Of a stretch of DNA of 31,844 nt, positions 14,401-24,700 are shown piece after piece. The notes below the pieces were generated by a model. The model ran no database searches, was not told the origin of the DNA, and saw nothing but the letters and a program-made list of their open reading frames with translations. This DNA comes from a virus, in IMG/VR virus record IMGVR_UViG_3300007541_000105, positions 1-31,844 of that record, one strand, 5' to 3'. Position numbers and translations under genes: made by a program. Positions within the stretch are counted from its first letter, which is position 1, and each line of letters starts with the position of its first letter.

Positions 14401-17158
14401 TGATAAGGCATATGATAACAATTATGTTTATGATGACATAAGTTCGCAATTTAATGGAATATCAACAACATTTAATCTAAAATATGAAGGAAATAATATT
14501 ACAAACATTCCATATACTAATACTATCATTTTAATTGATGGTATATTCCAAGGACCTCAAAGAATCAGTACTCCAAAATACAGCCTTTATGGTGACTATA
14601 AACTTTTTGTTGATGGTGGTAATTTGAAGGTTGGTTTTAATTTGAATCCAACAGATCCAACGATAACTAAAGATATAAATGTAAATCGTTTACCAAAGGG
14701 TGGGATAATAGTTAGTACAGGATCTACAGAAGGATTTGGTTATCAACCATTGGTAAGTGCTGGCGGAACAGCGTTGATCAACGCACTTGGTGGTCTTGAT
14801 TCTATTGCTATTGGTAACACTGGATCTGGATATAGATCTGGTTTACAAACTGTAAAAGTTGGTTTAAGGACAGATTCATATTCAGTTGTATACGTTGGAG
14901 AAGCTGTTGTCAATGGTGGATATGTAACTTCTGTAAATATAACTAATCCGCCACCAGCAATATACAGTCAATTAAATCCACCAGAAGTTATTTTTGACGC
15001 ACCTTTGAATTACATAAACTTGCCATTAATATACTCCAATGGTTCAAGTGGACTTGGTACAGAAGCAACAGTAGATTTAATTCCAAGCAATGATGGAACA
15101 ATACGTTCTTTTGAAATTAAAAATTATGGATATGGATACAATGAAAACGATACACTTACAGTCTCTATTGGAGGTACTGTTGGTATACAAACATTAACTG
15201 GAATATCAAACTTTAAACCATTTGAATTAAATATTACAGAGGTCTTTAGATCACAATTCTCTGGTTGGAATGTTGGTGAATTTATAGTATTGGATGATGT
15301 ATCAAAGTATTTTAATGGTGTAAGAAGATTATTCCCATTACAAATTGATGGTGAAGATATATCATTCTATGCAAAAACTAGTTCTGGAATTAGTCTACAA
15401 TCGAACTTATTAGTATTTGTAAATGATGTATTACAGACTCCAGGAGAGGGATATCAGTTTAATGGTGGAAGTAGAATTAGATTTTCAGAAGCTCCAAAAG
15501 GACCACTAGTTGGATTTAGTACTGTTGGAGACACAGTAAAGATCCTTGCATATACTGGAACTTCAGAAATTGATGTTAGACTTGTAAGAGTTTTACCAAC
15601 TGTAAAAGTTGGAGATAATGTACAGATTTTTAGTGATATAGATTCAAATCTCACTCAAGAAAAACGACTTGTTGTTGATGTAAAATCGGCTGACACAATT
15701 ATTACTAACAACTATGCCGATGTTGGCGTTGTTTTGGATGAATTGTATGAGAGACCTATTAATTGGATCAAACAAAATGATGATTTGATAATTGATAATA
15801 GCTTTATTGGAAAAGATAGAGTTTACTATGAACCTATAATAAATCCAAGCACAAATATACTCAATAGTATTGCTATATCATCCGAACATGTTTATGTATT
15901 TGACACTAGTCTGTTTGATATTTCAAGGGAAGGTATAGAACCAACAGAACAAAGAAGAATCGAAATAATACCTACAGACGAATTAATTTCTGCAGAAGCA
16001 GAAGCAGTTTTAAATATTGATGGTACAATTGCTAGTATAAATGTTACAAATCCTGGACTTGGATATACTTTAGCACCAATAGTAACAATACAAAAACCAT
16101 TTATTGATGGTTCACAAGCAACTGCTTTTGCATTGATGTCGGGTTCTTCAGTAAATAGTGTAAATGTTAGTTATGCAGGAACAAATTATTATAATGGACC
16201 AATAAAAACATTATCAATTTATTCTCAAGGATCTGGATTCCCACCTTTATTTGGTCAAGAAGTCATAATGACTAAAGCAAAATTAAATACCATAACTGGG
16301 GTTGGAAGAAATGCAACCGTAAACATAACAATTAATCCAGAAACTTATATTGCATCATTAACTGAAATTGACAATAAAGGAGTTAATTATTCTGTCGGTG
16401 ATATATTAGAACTTAAAGTTTATGACAATGTTGGCCTTGCAAATTCTTATAGAAGATGGCCTTTAGAAAATTCTATTAAATTTATTGTAAATGAAATTGA
16501 ACCTCCACCTGTTTTGATTGCACCACCTTGGAGAAATACTGAAGAATCTATTTTTGTTAATTATTATGGTGATTATGGAATAATTGTTGGTTTTGATACA
16601 TCGAGGGTATCGGAATCAACAAATCAATACTTCCTTGGATTAGATTTGTTTGTACCTATGGATTCTGATTTAAGAAAAAATGGAGTATATGATGTTGGTA
16701 TAACAACAGGAGATTATTTTAATATTACAAATACTATATTTGGAGACCCAAATGGAGGAAGAGTTTCTTTACCTTCTGGATTTACTGCACAAACTGGACC
16801 TTTACCAGATCCAGTTGGAATCTCAACTATTTTTACTGATATGGTAGTACAATGCTATGACTGGTCAGAAAAAATTGTTACAATACCACCTGGAATATCT
16901 GGATTATCTGTTGGTATAACAACAACAGTTAAAAATGTTGTTGTTATACTGTCAAATTTAGCTCCTGGAGAGAATCCAAGTAATACTGGTTTTGGTAATA
17001 CTGAGTTCTTTGGTGATTATGTTTGGGGTAAAATAGATTTAACAAGAAGACTTAAAGCAAAACCATTTGCTGCTTTTTCTACACTGCAATCTGGTATAGG
17101 CACAAATCCAGTTTTGCGTAGAAAACTTCCATTAAAATATGATGGGTATTTTGTCTAA
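5456..17158 (+). CDS. Giant gp7-position baseplate protein with YHYH and lectin-like domains
   Basis: This single uninterrupted frame encodes 3,900 residues, against about 1,030 for T4 gp7. The N terminus (MKNRVQIQNLVTDQQPSYVK, then a DDYIKL helix and a SRGTDKSFEILF segment near 190-205) matches the start of cyanophage proteins annotated as baseplate wedge initiator. Residues about 1205-1340 form a YHYH domain: YHSPIIGWAYDG (1220-1231), NPIYGPYGY (1232-1240), GRFCKTPEFPNGVYAYF, FPYVIG (1329-1334). Residues about 1621-1785 look like a CBM/lectin-type jelly roll ending FYVWGAQVE. Much of the rest is beta-repeat modules with GxGYxxxP (near 757, 1121, 3123, 3225, 3534) and IKIDDE-type modules (near 94 and 2875). 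It probably builds the wedge and reaches outward, perhaps binding glycans. The gp7 role is inferred from position and N terminus. Confidence 0.8.
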   Translation: MKNRVQIQNLVTDQQPSYVKESYSDFIQLLKDYYRSLEFSGGPKNILNNIDDYIKLENISELIYYTELSSDITTDSKSITVTNTDGFPSKNGFIKIDDEIIFYDRKTKTEFLGCQRGFSGITDYSKNNFKFSTSFKSKHVANTVVYNLNALLLFELYKKFKSQYTPGFEEIDFYQELNEKILVSRIKDFYSSRGTDKSFEILFNIVWGVNSKIIKPRDYIIQSSDADYRITRKIVVEAYEGNPLDLAGRTLFEDVNGVDKSAFATIISSELVISDGVEYYSLTLDYNPDVESFNFSVHSKTKTTDNSSAGQTYLDVDSTLGFADSGSIEFYDNGVLIVVEYNGKNDKQFFNLSLPINLASGTNILDNKFAYSFNDNNEIIKVRVKGVLGDINYDREETYFYEDGDNVNITSLGKESDEKIHTTWFLNTSPKYNVKSLFKVTEKLNGISQYRVETFDDNIFRAGDTFTLVSSSGEQFSSVVISFSNTNVFDINVTSFLNLNKKYVIKRNISKPTFLFNSNLNIISSNVQNVYIDKDDTYVTSTQLPSYLSRNIGDNTLTVKFSASLPTPSEELIIGNHPFITGDSVYYSYDGNFGFNLPEGQYFVKRVSDSTIKLASSRSNIRSEKFLELFGTATNNKLILSKFYNKSLYQQNIIRKYSKPVNEAPIAEKITVPGAIGCFLNGVELLNYKSTDTVFYGQIVDVIPSSPGDSNYDVINPPKIEIIDNVGSGGSSGFGTDAVVTANVRGVLKRVDVIDPGFGYESEPIVTISGGNGFGAKVKCNLTSKKNEILFNTSSLYNQLDLDTGTIDFKKFNRFKNFEAIVYNTLGQDAIGGLVNGSIYYVVSYDGITANLYNSFEESVSGINTITFSSYGDGIHKFTSVSSKNIISSVDVLDSGSNYTNKILYFDSTNIRKNFDVIGIKNHGFLDKEIVIFNSDGVLPTGLSSTSEYYVKRINENEFKVYEVLSTELGRDFNYNNKLNVIFSDFGSGQHRVSYTPISIKVEAPIGINTVGSQSFTAKLNPIFGGEIFSTSVKNPGRNYGDNSIINYNRKPTINLYNGENAKLLPTVSSQGKIIGVTVIDGGSNYNSAPILKINGDGFNAVLTAIIVNGRIESVTVLNSGFGYTKNTSIEVISNGFGASFDVNIQTWTINLVEKLFDTESISVDDGIIYESKDISKELAYGHGFASRGIREQCLASSLDNDGNPIFKQDLLNDNDTIKYHSPIIGWAYDGNPIYGPYGYANIEGGPVKKLSSGYELRILEQNRPPVNIFPVGYFVEDYIFTNAGDLDISNGRFCKTPEFPNGVYAYFSSFNENKESTGDYNGFLKPRFPYVIGNSFNSKPIPFNFNDFSNLSRISVDDNWFRFTSYFGFSKENTFYDGLVSPETFKKVLPQITNVSSGSVDKLNVVSGGNNYSAGDQIYFENKGTFGSNAFAVVKSISGRSIGTITFNEYLYSDLEFSRLDNNGNYLGISSHFVDITNNDIAIIDDCNIISTKFIGPVKSLEVKKTNKLNILSNLGNSSQTGIVTYLKVNGDLNSVISVGDVYKSNEELFKVLNIYSKNYTIKVERSYAGSISTTHSPGDTIEELPRKLIVKTGLSTDKTYNTNSEYYFNPTESIIIGSENLLQYSYPISSEELPGTPWTNDANITGSIDYFQNSPIENKKQAVKISIADTTGNSDYFLYGYNGVSLANEENVFSVFLKGEEGGESVYLIVDDGTLYYGQLVTLTKDYRRYTFKQLTASGTHNFRVGTYGPGGFTLNSSPTFYVWGAQVERENLSLYYENYASILQRSEGKSGLLYLNVPELDLVKTKDTISNTIFLPNHKFILNDKLSYTINDTDTSINVSYATTTKDLTDVDSLYVVPYSNDYIGLSTQKVSIGSSNQYVGIGSDSIFELIRYNNYGVGNNQKLKTNRNDVIKSNIVKKYANIITKSPHGLVAGNEIDLSLSSNKIRTVKVSYDNLVYRTLINKVEFTASDVNIDSNTISIINHHFKTGDKVIYNSENPSIGLVNSGIYYIVSINSNEIGLSNQYYSEIFDLDSSILIDIQSQEDGSISLINPQLKFYRNETIIFDLSDRSLQYNEDPSFTFEFYTDVNFSNKYYSSSDKTPTFNVTYVGDVGSDGAYVQIKVDSNTPKTLYYRLNPINLPNTPASKLNLKVDFSNIENSSSIQITDSVYSGKSIISGITTTSFTIPLNSDPEQLVYTENDGLISYRSPNAIGPINEVSLVSKGRNYKNLPYVTNIVSSTGGNGAIFLPFSNTIGKIDTIRLLNIGLDYPSDKTLRPSAIFPSTYKIEPLSKFKSIKIDSFGTNYFVPPQLVVLDGFTGRVNDEAQLKYDIGDTEVSIIRNTTGLYNVTPKIIPVNNPNGIRISNISFNSVTNDVTVAFAVTFATASDFPFNIGDNVIIENTNIDLNVGGKGYNSSAYGYTLFKVKESNPNIGGEFPSIVYNISDVLKSGESPGIYDEFESFGTATPESYFPVFNVTLEKGSFNENELVIYEDNSGIVERYDTNNEYIKIRSGKRFSIGDIIYGQSSKNLALISSVFGSEGDYEVSSSSIVREGWRKETGKLNTFFQRMHDNDYYQYFSYSVKSPLDFTVWNPLVSNLTHTVGFKKFSDLVLEPADDDLTRMPTEQDSNVVIAISDLTQSVNINTVKDFDIAREKSIKVDESLVSNEILFNLPFLAEYREFIGNRVLTIDDISDEFDSNKKSFNLFEKNNPIFEIEFDATDSNTILTSENNINLKNHFFVSGEEVEYVPHNGDPNNGIQISPINWPGIGITSRLPSRFYVIKEDNQRISIAATIGDSLQFNPNRVDIVGLGAGNSHKIRSIDANNRLLISINGSIQSPIVGSGYTIASTNSIGIGDTNIQVDTIDFIKSGDLIKIDNEILLVKSLNGLTNQINVERSIVGTEEESHNSNTVISKLSGNFNIVGNTLNFSEPIWGKIPVGLGTTATSNNEIDYTGLTTSSKFSGRVFLRSALNFLYTNDFDKAYDNNYVYDDISSQFNGISTTFNLKYEGNNITNIPYTNTIILIDGIFQGPQRISTPKYSLYGDYKLFVDGGNLKVGFNLNPTDPTITKDINVNRLPKGGIIVSTGSTEGFGYQPLVSAGGTALINALGGLDSIAIGNTGSGYRSGLQTVKVGLRTDSYSVVYVGEAVVNGGYVTSVNITNPPPAIYSQLNPPEVIFDAPLNYINLPLIYSNGSSGLGTEATVDLIPSNDGTIRSFEIKNYGYGYNENDTLTVSIGGTVGIQTLTGISNFKPFELNITEVFRSQFSGWNVGEFIVLDDVSKYFNGVRRLFPLQIDGEDISFYAKTSSGISLQSNLLVFVNDVLQTPGEGYQFNGGSRIRFSEAPKGPLVGFSTVGDTVKILAYTGTSEIDVRLVRVLPTVKVGDNVQIFSDIDSNLTQEKRLVVDVKSADTIITNNYADVGVVLDELYERPINWIKQNDDLIIDNSFIGKDRVYYEPIINPSTNILNSIAISSEHVYVFDTSLFDISREGIEPTEQRRIEIIPTDELISAEAEAVLNIDGTIASINVTNPGLGYTLAPIVTIQKPFIDGSQATAFALMSGSSVNSVNVSYAGTNYYNGPIKTLSIYSQGSGFPPLFGQEVIMTKAKLNTITGVGRNATVNITINPETYIASLTEIDNKGVNYSVGDILELKVYDNVGLANSYRRWPLENSIKFIVNEIEPPPVLIAPPWRNTEESIFVNYYGDYGIIVGFDTSRVSESTNQYFLGLDLFVPMDSDLRKNGVYDVGITTGDYFNITNTIFGDPNGGRVSLPSGFTAQTGPLPDPVGISTIFTDMVVQCYDWSEKIVTIPPGISGLSVGITTTVKNVVVILSNLAPGENPSNTGFGNTEFFGDYVWGKIDLTRRLKAKPFAAFSTLQSGIGTNPVLRRKLPLKYDGYFV

Positions 17159-17168
17159 TAAATAAATA
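17157..17168 (+). promoter_or_regulatory. Late promoter candidate before gp8
   Basis: Two overlapping AATAAATA cores (17157-17164 and 17161-17168) begin at the stop codon of the giant gene. They lie about 30 bases ahead of the gp8 ATG at 17194. Each fits the T4-like late core N-ATAAATA. The 35-base gap is the widest in the structural block, which supports a regulatory use. Confidence 0.5.
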
Positions 17169-17193
17169 AACAAATCTTAGTTAAATACTAGAA

Positions 17194-18777
17194 ATGGCTG
17201 CAATCATAACTGATTATTTGAGAATCAATAATGCCAAATCTTTTGTGGAGAACATTCAGGATCCAAATCAGTCCTATTATACTTTTGTGGGACTTCCAAA
17301 TTCGGATTCTATCAGTCCTTCTTGGGACAGTAATCCAATCTCCCCAAAAGATTGCTTTGATGAAGACAATGCATATTGGGAATCATTAATAGCATTAAAA
17401 AAAATATCTCCAGATGATATAAGATTGGTTGTTAGAAAAATTCAATGGGAGTCTGGAACGATTTATGATTCTTATAGGCATGATATTTCTAGAACAAATC
17501 TTTCAAAACCATCAAATAAAACAAGTTTATATTCATCTAATTTTTATGTGATTAATAGTCAATTTAGAGTTTATATTTGTCTAAACAATGGTATTGATCC
17601 AGAAAATTCAAATGGAAAACCATCTCTAGATGAACCAAATTTTACAGACTTAGAACCAAGGGCTGCTGGAACTAGTGGCGATGGATACGTATGGAAATAC
17701 TTATATACAGTCAATCCTAATGACATTGTTAAATTTGATTCTTTAAATTTTATCCCAGTTCCAATGTCATGGGAATCAAGTTCAGAATATACTAATATTA
17801 GAAATAATGCTTTATCTAGTGGTCAATTAAAAACCATTTTCATAAAAGATAGAGGTCTTTTAGTTGGACCACCAAATACAACATATACCAATGTACCAAT
17901 ATCTGGTGATGGTGAAGGTGCAGAATGTACAATAGTTGTGAACAATGATGCAAAAGTAGAATCAATTACAGTATCTAAAGGTGGAAGTGGATATACTTTT
18001 GGTACTGTGGATTTGATTAGAGGATCTGTTCCTTTGGGAGCATCGTCTCCAAAATTTGATGTCATAATTCCACCAACAAATGGGCATGGATATGATATAT
18101 ACAGAGAGTTGGGATCTACAAACGTATTGTTATATTCCAGAATAGAAAATGATGTTCAGAATCCAGATTTTACTACAGGAACAAAAATATCTAGAATAGG
18201 AATAATTAAAAATCCATTAGCATATAATTCAAGCACAATACTTACAGATGATAGAGTAAGTTCTTTAGACTCCATAAAACTTGTTGGATTGGCACCAAAT
18301 CAAGACGATTATAAGATTACAAGATATGAACCAAATTCAATAATAAGACAGACTATTGGTACAGGTGTTACTGCTGTTGGTAGAGTTCTTTCGTATGATG
18401 CTCAAACAGGAGTTTTAAAATATTGGCAAGATAGATCTATAGTTGGATTTAATACCGATGGTACTATAAATGATAGGCCAACCTATGGATTATCAATAAA
18501 CAAATTTACATCTAATTTATCAGAGGGAGGAGATCTAAAAATTATTGGTGGTTCTAACGACCTATATATTGATAGTGGATTTGGTCAGAATAACAATCCT
18601 GGTATAAGTACTGTCATAAATAATAAAACATATTACTTAGGACAAAATTTTGTAGGTGGCGTTGCTCTACCAGAAGTAGAAAAATACTCAGGAAACATAA
18701 TTTATGTTGATAATAGACCAGCTATTACACGATCCGTGAATCAAAGAGAAGACATTAAAGTTGTATTACAATTCTAA
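17194..18777 (+). CDS. 8: Baseplate wedge subunit gp8
   Basis: The 527-residue product carries two gp8 landmarks. The first is SGDGYVWKYLYTVNP near residues 160-174, equivalent to GDGYVWEYLFEIPP in T4 gp8. The second is a C terminus ending IIYVDNRPAITRSVNQREDI (502-521) then KVVLQF, equivalent to T4 MIYMENRPPII...INILFTF. In T4 gp8 is a dimeric wedge protein that helps hold gp7 and gp10. This protein is about 190 residues longer than T4 gp8 (334). Part of the excess is a beta-repeat module, VESITVSKGGSGYTFGTVDL (about 251-270), of the kind found in the neighbouring giant proteins. It follows a late-promoter-like site and precedes the DUF4815 gene by 14 bases. Confidence 0.9.
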   Translation: MAAIITDYLRINNAKSFVENIQDPNQSYYTFVGLPNSDSISPSWDSNPISPKDCFDEDNAYWESLIALKKISPDDIRLVVRKIQWESGTIYDSYRHDISRTNLSKPSNKTSLYSSNFYVINSQFRVYICLNNGIDPENSNGKPSLDEPNFTDLEPRAAGTSGDGYVWKYLYTVNPNDIVKFDSLNFIPVPMSWESSSEYTNIRNNALSSGQLKTIFIKDRGLLVGPPNTTYTNVPISGDGEGAECTIVVNNDAKVESITVSKGGSGYTFGTVDLIRGSVPLGASSPKFDVIIPPTNGHGYDIYRELGSTNVLLYSRIENDVQNPDFTTGTKISRIGIIKNPLAYNSSTILTDDRVSSLDSIKLVGLAPNQDDYKITRYEPNSIIRQTIGTGVTAVGRVLSYDAQTGVLKYWQDRSIVGFNTDGTINDRPTYGLSINKFTSNLSEGGDLKIIGGSNDLYIDSGFGQNNNPGISTVINNKTYYLGQNFVGGVALPEVEKYSGNIIYVDNRPAITRSVNQREDIKVVLQF

Positions 18778-18791
18778 ATTCCGTTAAAATC

Positions 18792-21700
18792 ATGCCACAA
18801 GAAACAAATTTAAATATATCTCCATATTTTGATGATTATGATCCTTTGAAAGGATTTCATAAAGTTCTTTTTAAACCAGGTTTCCCTATACAATCAAGAG
18901 AACTTACAACTTTACAGTCTGTTTTACAAAATCAAATTGAACAAATTGGAACACACTTGTTCAAAGAAGGGTCTGTAGTTATTCCTGGAAACTATTCTTA
19001 TAACAACGAATTAAATTGTGTAGAGGTAGAAAGTCAGTATTTAGGAACAAATTTAGAAACATTTAGAAATAGTTTAACTGGGGTTACAATTAGAGGTCAA
19101 AATTCAAATATAAAAGCTAAAATAGTTGATACCCTTGGAGTCGAGTATTCAGATAGAGGATATGTAAGTTTATACATAAATTATATCTCAACAGGAAATG
19201 ATAATAAGACAGTATTTGATAATAATGAATTACTAATCCTAGAACAGAATTTAAATACAAATTCCGCTGTATTTCAGCAGGGTCAAGCATTTACAACTAC
19301 AGCACCAGAACAAGCAACTTCTGTAGGATCTGCTGTTTTTTTGGAGGAAGGAATTTATTATTTAAGAGGAACTTTTGTAAAAGTTTTACCACAAACTTTA
19401 ATATTAGAATCTCATGAAAATAATCCCACATATAGAGTTGGATTTGAAGTTTTTGAGAATATTGTAACTAGCGGACAAGATAGTTCTTTAACTGATAATG
19501 CTTCTGGATTTAATAATTATGCAGCTCCTGGAGCAGATAGATTACAAATAAGAGCAATTTTAGCAAAAAGACCAGTTGAGATTGATAAGCATGAAAATTT
19601 TGTTGAGCTTTTTATTGTAACATCTGGAGTTGTTGAAAGAGCATATAATAGATCAATTTACAATGACATTGGAAATGAACTTGCAAGAAGAACATATGAG
19701 CAGGCTGGTGATTTTTATGTTAAAGCATTTTCAGTGGCTGCAAAGGAAACTTTAGATGATAGAAAAGGTAATAATGGTGTATTTAAAAAAAGTCAATTAA
19801 CTAAAAGTGGAAATATTCCAAGAGAGAGTCTTGGTACATATAAGATTTCTCCTGGAAAAGCTTATGTTAAGGGTTATGAAATAGAATTTACATCTTCAAC
19901 ATATTTGGATTTTGAAAAACCAAGGACAACGAATACTTTAGAAAATCAATCAATAAACTATTTTACTGGTCCAACATTATCTCTGAATAGGGTTGTTGGT
20001 GCTCCAAGAATTGGATTTAGTACATCGTCCATAATTAGCTTAAGAGATAGTAGAATTGGAGTAGATAAATTTGTTGCTAGTGGTAAAGAAATAGGTATAT
20101 CAAGAATATATGATTATGCTTTGGAAGGAGGATCTTATGATACTTCAATTCAAGAATTAAATACTTGGGATATATCCTTGTATGACATCCAATATTATAC
20201 TGAATTAAATCTCAATTCTGCTATTTCGATTTCAACCCCCACTTATATTGAAGGTAAATCTAGTGGCGCAAATGGTCACCTAAGATTTGATAGTACAACT
20301 GGTATTGCAACTGTTTATGGCACTAGAGGAAAATTTATAAAAGGTGAAAAACTAGTTTTAAATGGTGTAGATAGCAATCGAATTATTAATAATGTTATTG
20401 AATACAAAACACTAGATGTAAAATCTTTACATTGTACAATTGGAGTTGGTGAAACTTTTAATGGAGACACTAAACTTTCTACATATAATAATATAGGTCA
20501 AGTTACCGTTGGTGCGGCAGTTGCAAATGTATCTACGGTTGTCTCAGCAGATATTCCATTAAATAAAATATTTAAAGTTGGAGATTATGTATCATTTACA
20601 AATACTGAGTTAGTATCTCCAGAATATAAGACTTATGGAAAAGTAGTAAGTATAGATAACGAATATACAATTAAAATCACAGCAATTACTGCTGTAACAG
20701 GAATAAATTATGGTGCAATGCCTTCTACTGATATTCAATCATTAGATTTTAGTTTAATTGGTGCAAAATTACAATCATCTACAGATAATACATTATATAC
20801 ACCTTTACCAAAAAAATATATTTCTAATGTAGATTTAACAGAATCTGAAATTACGATTAGAAAAGAATTTAATTGTGTAATAAATCAGAATGTCACTAAT
20901 ACAATTCAATGCGAATCAGATGAAGCATTTTTACCATTTGATGAGGAAAGATATGTATTAATAAACTCTAATGGCGATTTTGAAATCTTAACATCAGATA
21001 AGTTTGTATATGGTGCTGGATCAAAATCATTAACAATATATGGAATGACCACTAATGGTCCTGGAAGACTTATAGCAACATTATCAAAAAACAGAGTTAC
21101 TAGTAGGACAAAAACTGATAATAGAACAAATTCTATTATTGTAAATAAATCAAATTTAGTTTCTTCTGGTATAGGAAGCACTACTTTAGATGATGGATTG
21201 GAATATGGAAATTATGGTTATGGTTTGAGGGTTCAAGATAAGGAAATTTGTTTGTTAGAACCAGATGTAATTAGAATATATGGAATTTTTGAATCTACAG
21301 ATACATTTGCTCCAGTATTACCATCAATAGTTATATCAAATTTAAATAGTCAAACTGGAACAGTAAATGATTTGATCATTTCTGAAGTTATTGTCGGTGA
21401 AACTTCGGAAGCTGAGGCAATTTATATTGAAAAAGTTGATTCTTCAAAAATATCAATAGTTTATTTGAGTGATTTGTCATTTATTCCTGGTGAAACTATA
21501 AGAGCACAACAAAGTAATATTTTAGGAACAATTTCAGATATTGGTCAAGGTTCTAAGAATATAACAGATAGATATACCTTAGATTCTGGACAAAGAGACA
21601 CTATTTGCGATTATTCCAGAATTATTAGAAAAGAAAATTCTAAAGCACCAAAAAATCAAGTAAGAATTATTTTTGAATCTGGAGAATTTTCTTCTTCCGA

Positions 21701-24700
21701 AGATGGAGATCTAACTACAGTTAATTCATATTCACAATTCGATTATTGTGATTTATTATCTGTTAAGAACGATGTCAGAACCTCGGACATAATTGATATT
21801 AGACCAAGAGTAGTAGAATTTAACCCATCATCACAATATTCACCATTTGAATTTAATTCAAGGCAATTTTCGGATTCGAATAATTCTGCAAAAAATGTTC
21901 TCGCATCAGATGAATCCATACGTTTAACATACTCACATTATTTGGCAAGGATTGATAAGATATTTTTACTTAAAACTGGAGGATTTCAATTAGTAACTGG
22001 TATTCCTTCTGAAGATCCTTTACCACCGTTACAACTAGAAGATGCCATTGAAGTAGCTACTATATCTATGCCACCATATCTGTGTGATATTGATGATTGT
22101 GAGATAAAATTAAACAAATATAAAAGATATAGGATGGATAATATTGCTCAGTTAGAGCAGAGAATTAGTAATTTAGAGTATTATACAGCATTATCTTTAT
22201 TGGAAACAAAAACAGAATCATTAACAATTCCAGATTCAAATGGATTATCTAGATTTAAATCTGGAATATATGTTGATAATTTTAGTAGCAGAAATACTCA
22301 GATTAAAAGTTCTAGAGTCACTAACAGCATAGATCCAACAAATTTAGAGCTTAGACCTTCACATTTTACTACAGAAATTGATCTAATTCTTGGTTCAAAA
22401 TCATTACTTGGCATTGGAACTATTCCAAGTACAACTGCAGAGTCTGAGTTTGTAACAGATTTAATTGGATCCAATATAAGAAAAGTAGGTCCATTATTGA
22501 TGTTGAACTATGAAGAAGATATTGTAGTTGAAAATCAATTTGCAACAAGAGCAGAAAACGTAACTCCATATCTTGTTACTACTTATAAAGGAACAATTGA
22601 ATTGTTTCCTTCTTCAGATATTTGGATCGATCAAACTAGATTAAGTCCACAAACAATAACATCAGATGATTATACTCAAACCAGACTACAATTAGAATAT
22701 GCAGGATATGATTCACAAACTGGTCTTGGTCCAATTGTTTGGGGTTCTTGGGAAACTACTTGGACTGGATCCACTTCTACAAGTACATCATCAACTTCTA
22801 CAGGTAATTGGAGAAATCAAAGCAATACCAGAAGTGGAAATAGTACTGTTAGAACAGATGTTAGAGATATAACTACAACTACTGTAACCACAACTACACA
22901 AACTGGTTTTGATCAAAGAGATGGTAAGAGATTAAGAGTATCTGAACAAGTTGAGACTAGAAGTGAGGGTGATAGAGTAGTTAATACTTCTGTTATTCCA
23001 TTTATGAGATCTAGGAATATAGAATTTACTGCACAAAGATTTAGACCATTCACAAGATTGTATAGTTTCTTTGATGATCAAGACGTAAATAATTTTATAA
23101 TTCCAAAACTAATTGAAATTAGAATGATTAGGGGAATTTTTGCTCCTGGAGATCTTGTTAGAGGTAGAAATATTGGAAGTAGGGGGAGGTTTGTTCGAGG
23201 AAGAAGACTTTTCTTTGGTAGATCTTTGCCGAGAATTTCTTTTAGAGTAGCAAAGTCAAACCATAGAGTTGGACCAATAACAAATCCTTCAGATGTTTAC
23301 ATTGAAAGTCCATATGATGAAAATTATATAGTTCCAGAAGAATATTCTGGGTCATCTATATTATTAAATGTGGACACTAGATCTTTATCAGAAAATAACC
23401 AATCATTATATAGTGGATTTATTACCCCTGGTATGAGGTTGAGGGGTCCTAATGGAGAAGCGGAAGTAGTAAATGTTAGATTATTTACGGATAGCATTGG
23501 AAGTGTAAGGGGATCATTCTTTATTCCAAATCCAAATGTACCATCAAATCCAAGTTTTGAGGCTGGAACAAAAGTTTTTAGATTAACAAATAGTGAATCC
23601 AATACAACCATTCAAGGACTCGCTACTAGTTACGGAGAAGAGCAATATTTTGCTTCTGGAACTATGAACACGGTTCAAGAAACTATAAGATCTACAAGAA
23701 AACCAAGGTTTGACGTTGTAGAAACTGTAGAAACAAGACCCGCAGAAAATGTTCAAGTAAACACTACAGTAACTACAACTCAAGAACTTAACGTCAGGGT
23801 TATACCAGATCCACCACCACCACCACCACCGCCACCACCAGCACCACCCTCGCCGCCACCAAGATTTCCAGGTAGTCCATTTGCACCTGCAAATCCTACT
23901 CCTGCACGACCACCACTGTCGGTTAATAGACCTTGGTTAACTCAAGCTACGAATCAGGCAAGAAGGCCACAAAGACAAGAAAGAAGACAAGAAAGAAGAC
24001 AAGAAAGAAGACAAGAAAGAAGAGATCCTTTGGCACAATCATTTCTTGTTACTGATGTAAATGGAATGTTTGTAACTCATGTTGATTTATACTTTAGAAC
24101 GGTGGATCCTTTATTGCCAGTAATAATTCAACTAAGACCTATGGTAAATGGATATCCAACAAATGAAGTTTGCCCATTCTCAGAAGTTACTTTAGAACCA
24201 AGATATATTTTTACTAGTGAAGATTCTTTAGAAGCAACACAAGTTTATTTTTCTGCTCCAGTTTACCTAGAAGGATCAAAAGAGTATGCATTAGTTTTGT
24301 TAAGTGATTCAAATGAGTATACTGTTTGGATTTCAAAAATGGGAGAAATTGATGTATCAACATTGGCACAACAAGAATCCAGACAAATTCTTGTTTCACA
24401 ACAACCAAGTTTAGGTTCACTATTCAAATCACAAAATGGATCTACATGGACCGCAAGTCAATATGAAGATCTAAAGTTTACTTTATATTCTGCTAAATTT
24501 AATATTGATTCTCCAGCAAGTATATCATTCTTTAATCCACAGTTAGGTTTGGGTAATGATCAAATAGCAACTTTAGTTCCAGATCCTTTAGAATTTGAAT
24601 CTAGAAAAGTTGTTTTAACAACCACAAATCTAATAGATATTGCATCTTTTAATATTGGAAATACTATTAGGCAACAAGATAATTCTTTTGTTAGGGGAGA

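Noticed and set aside
23973-24020. CRISPR-like or regulatory iteron array
   Set aside because: Units are 12 bp with no spacers, in frame, and encode RQER inside a linker. It is a coding microsatellite.
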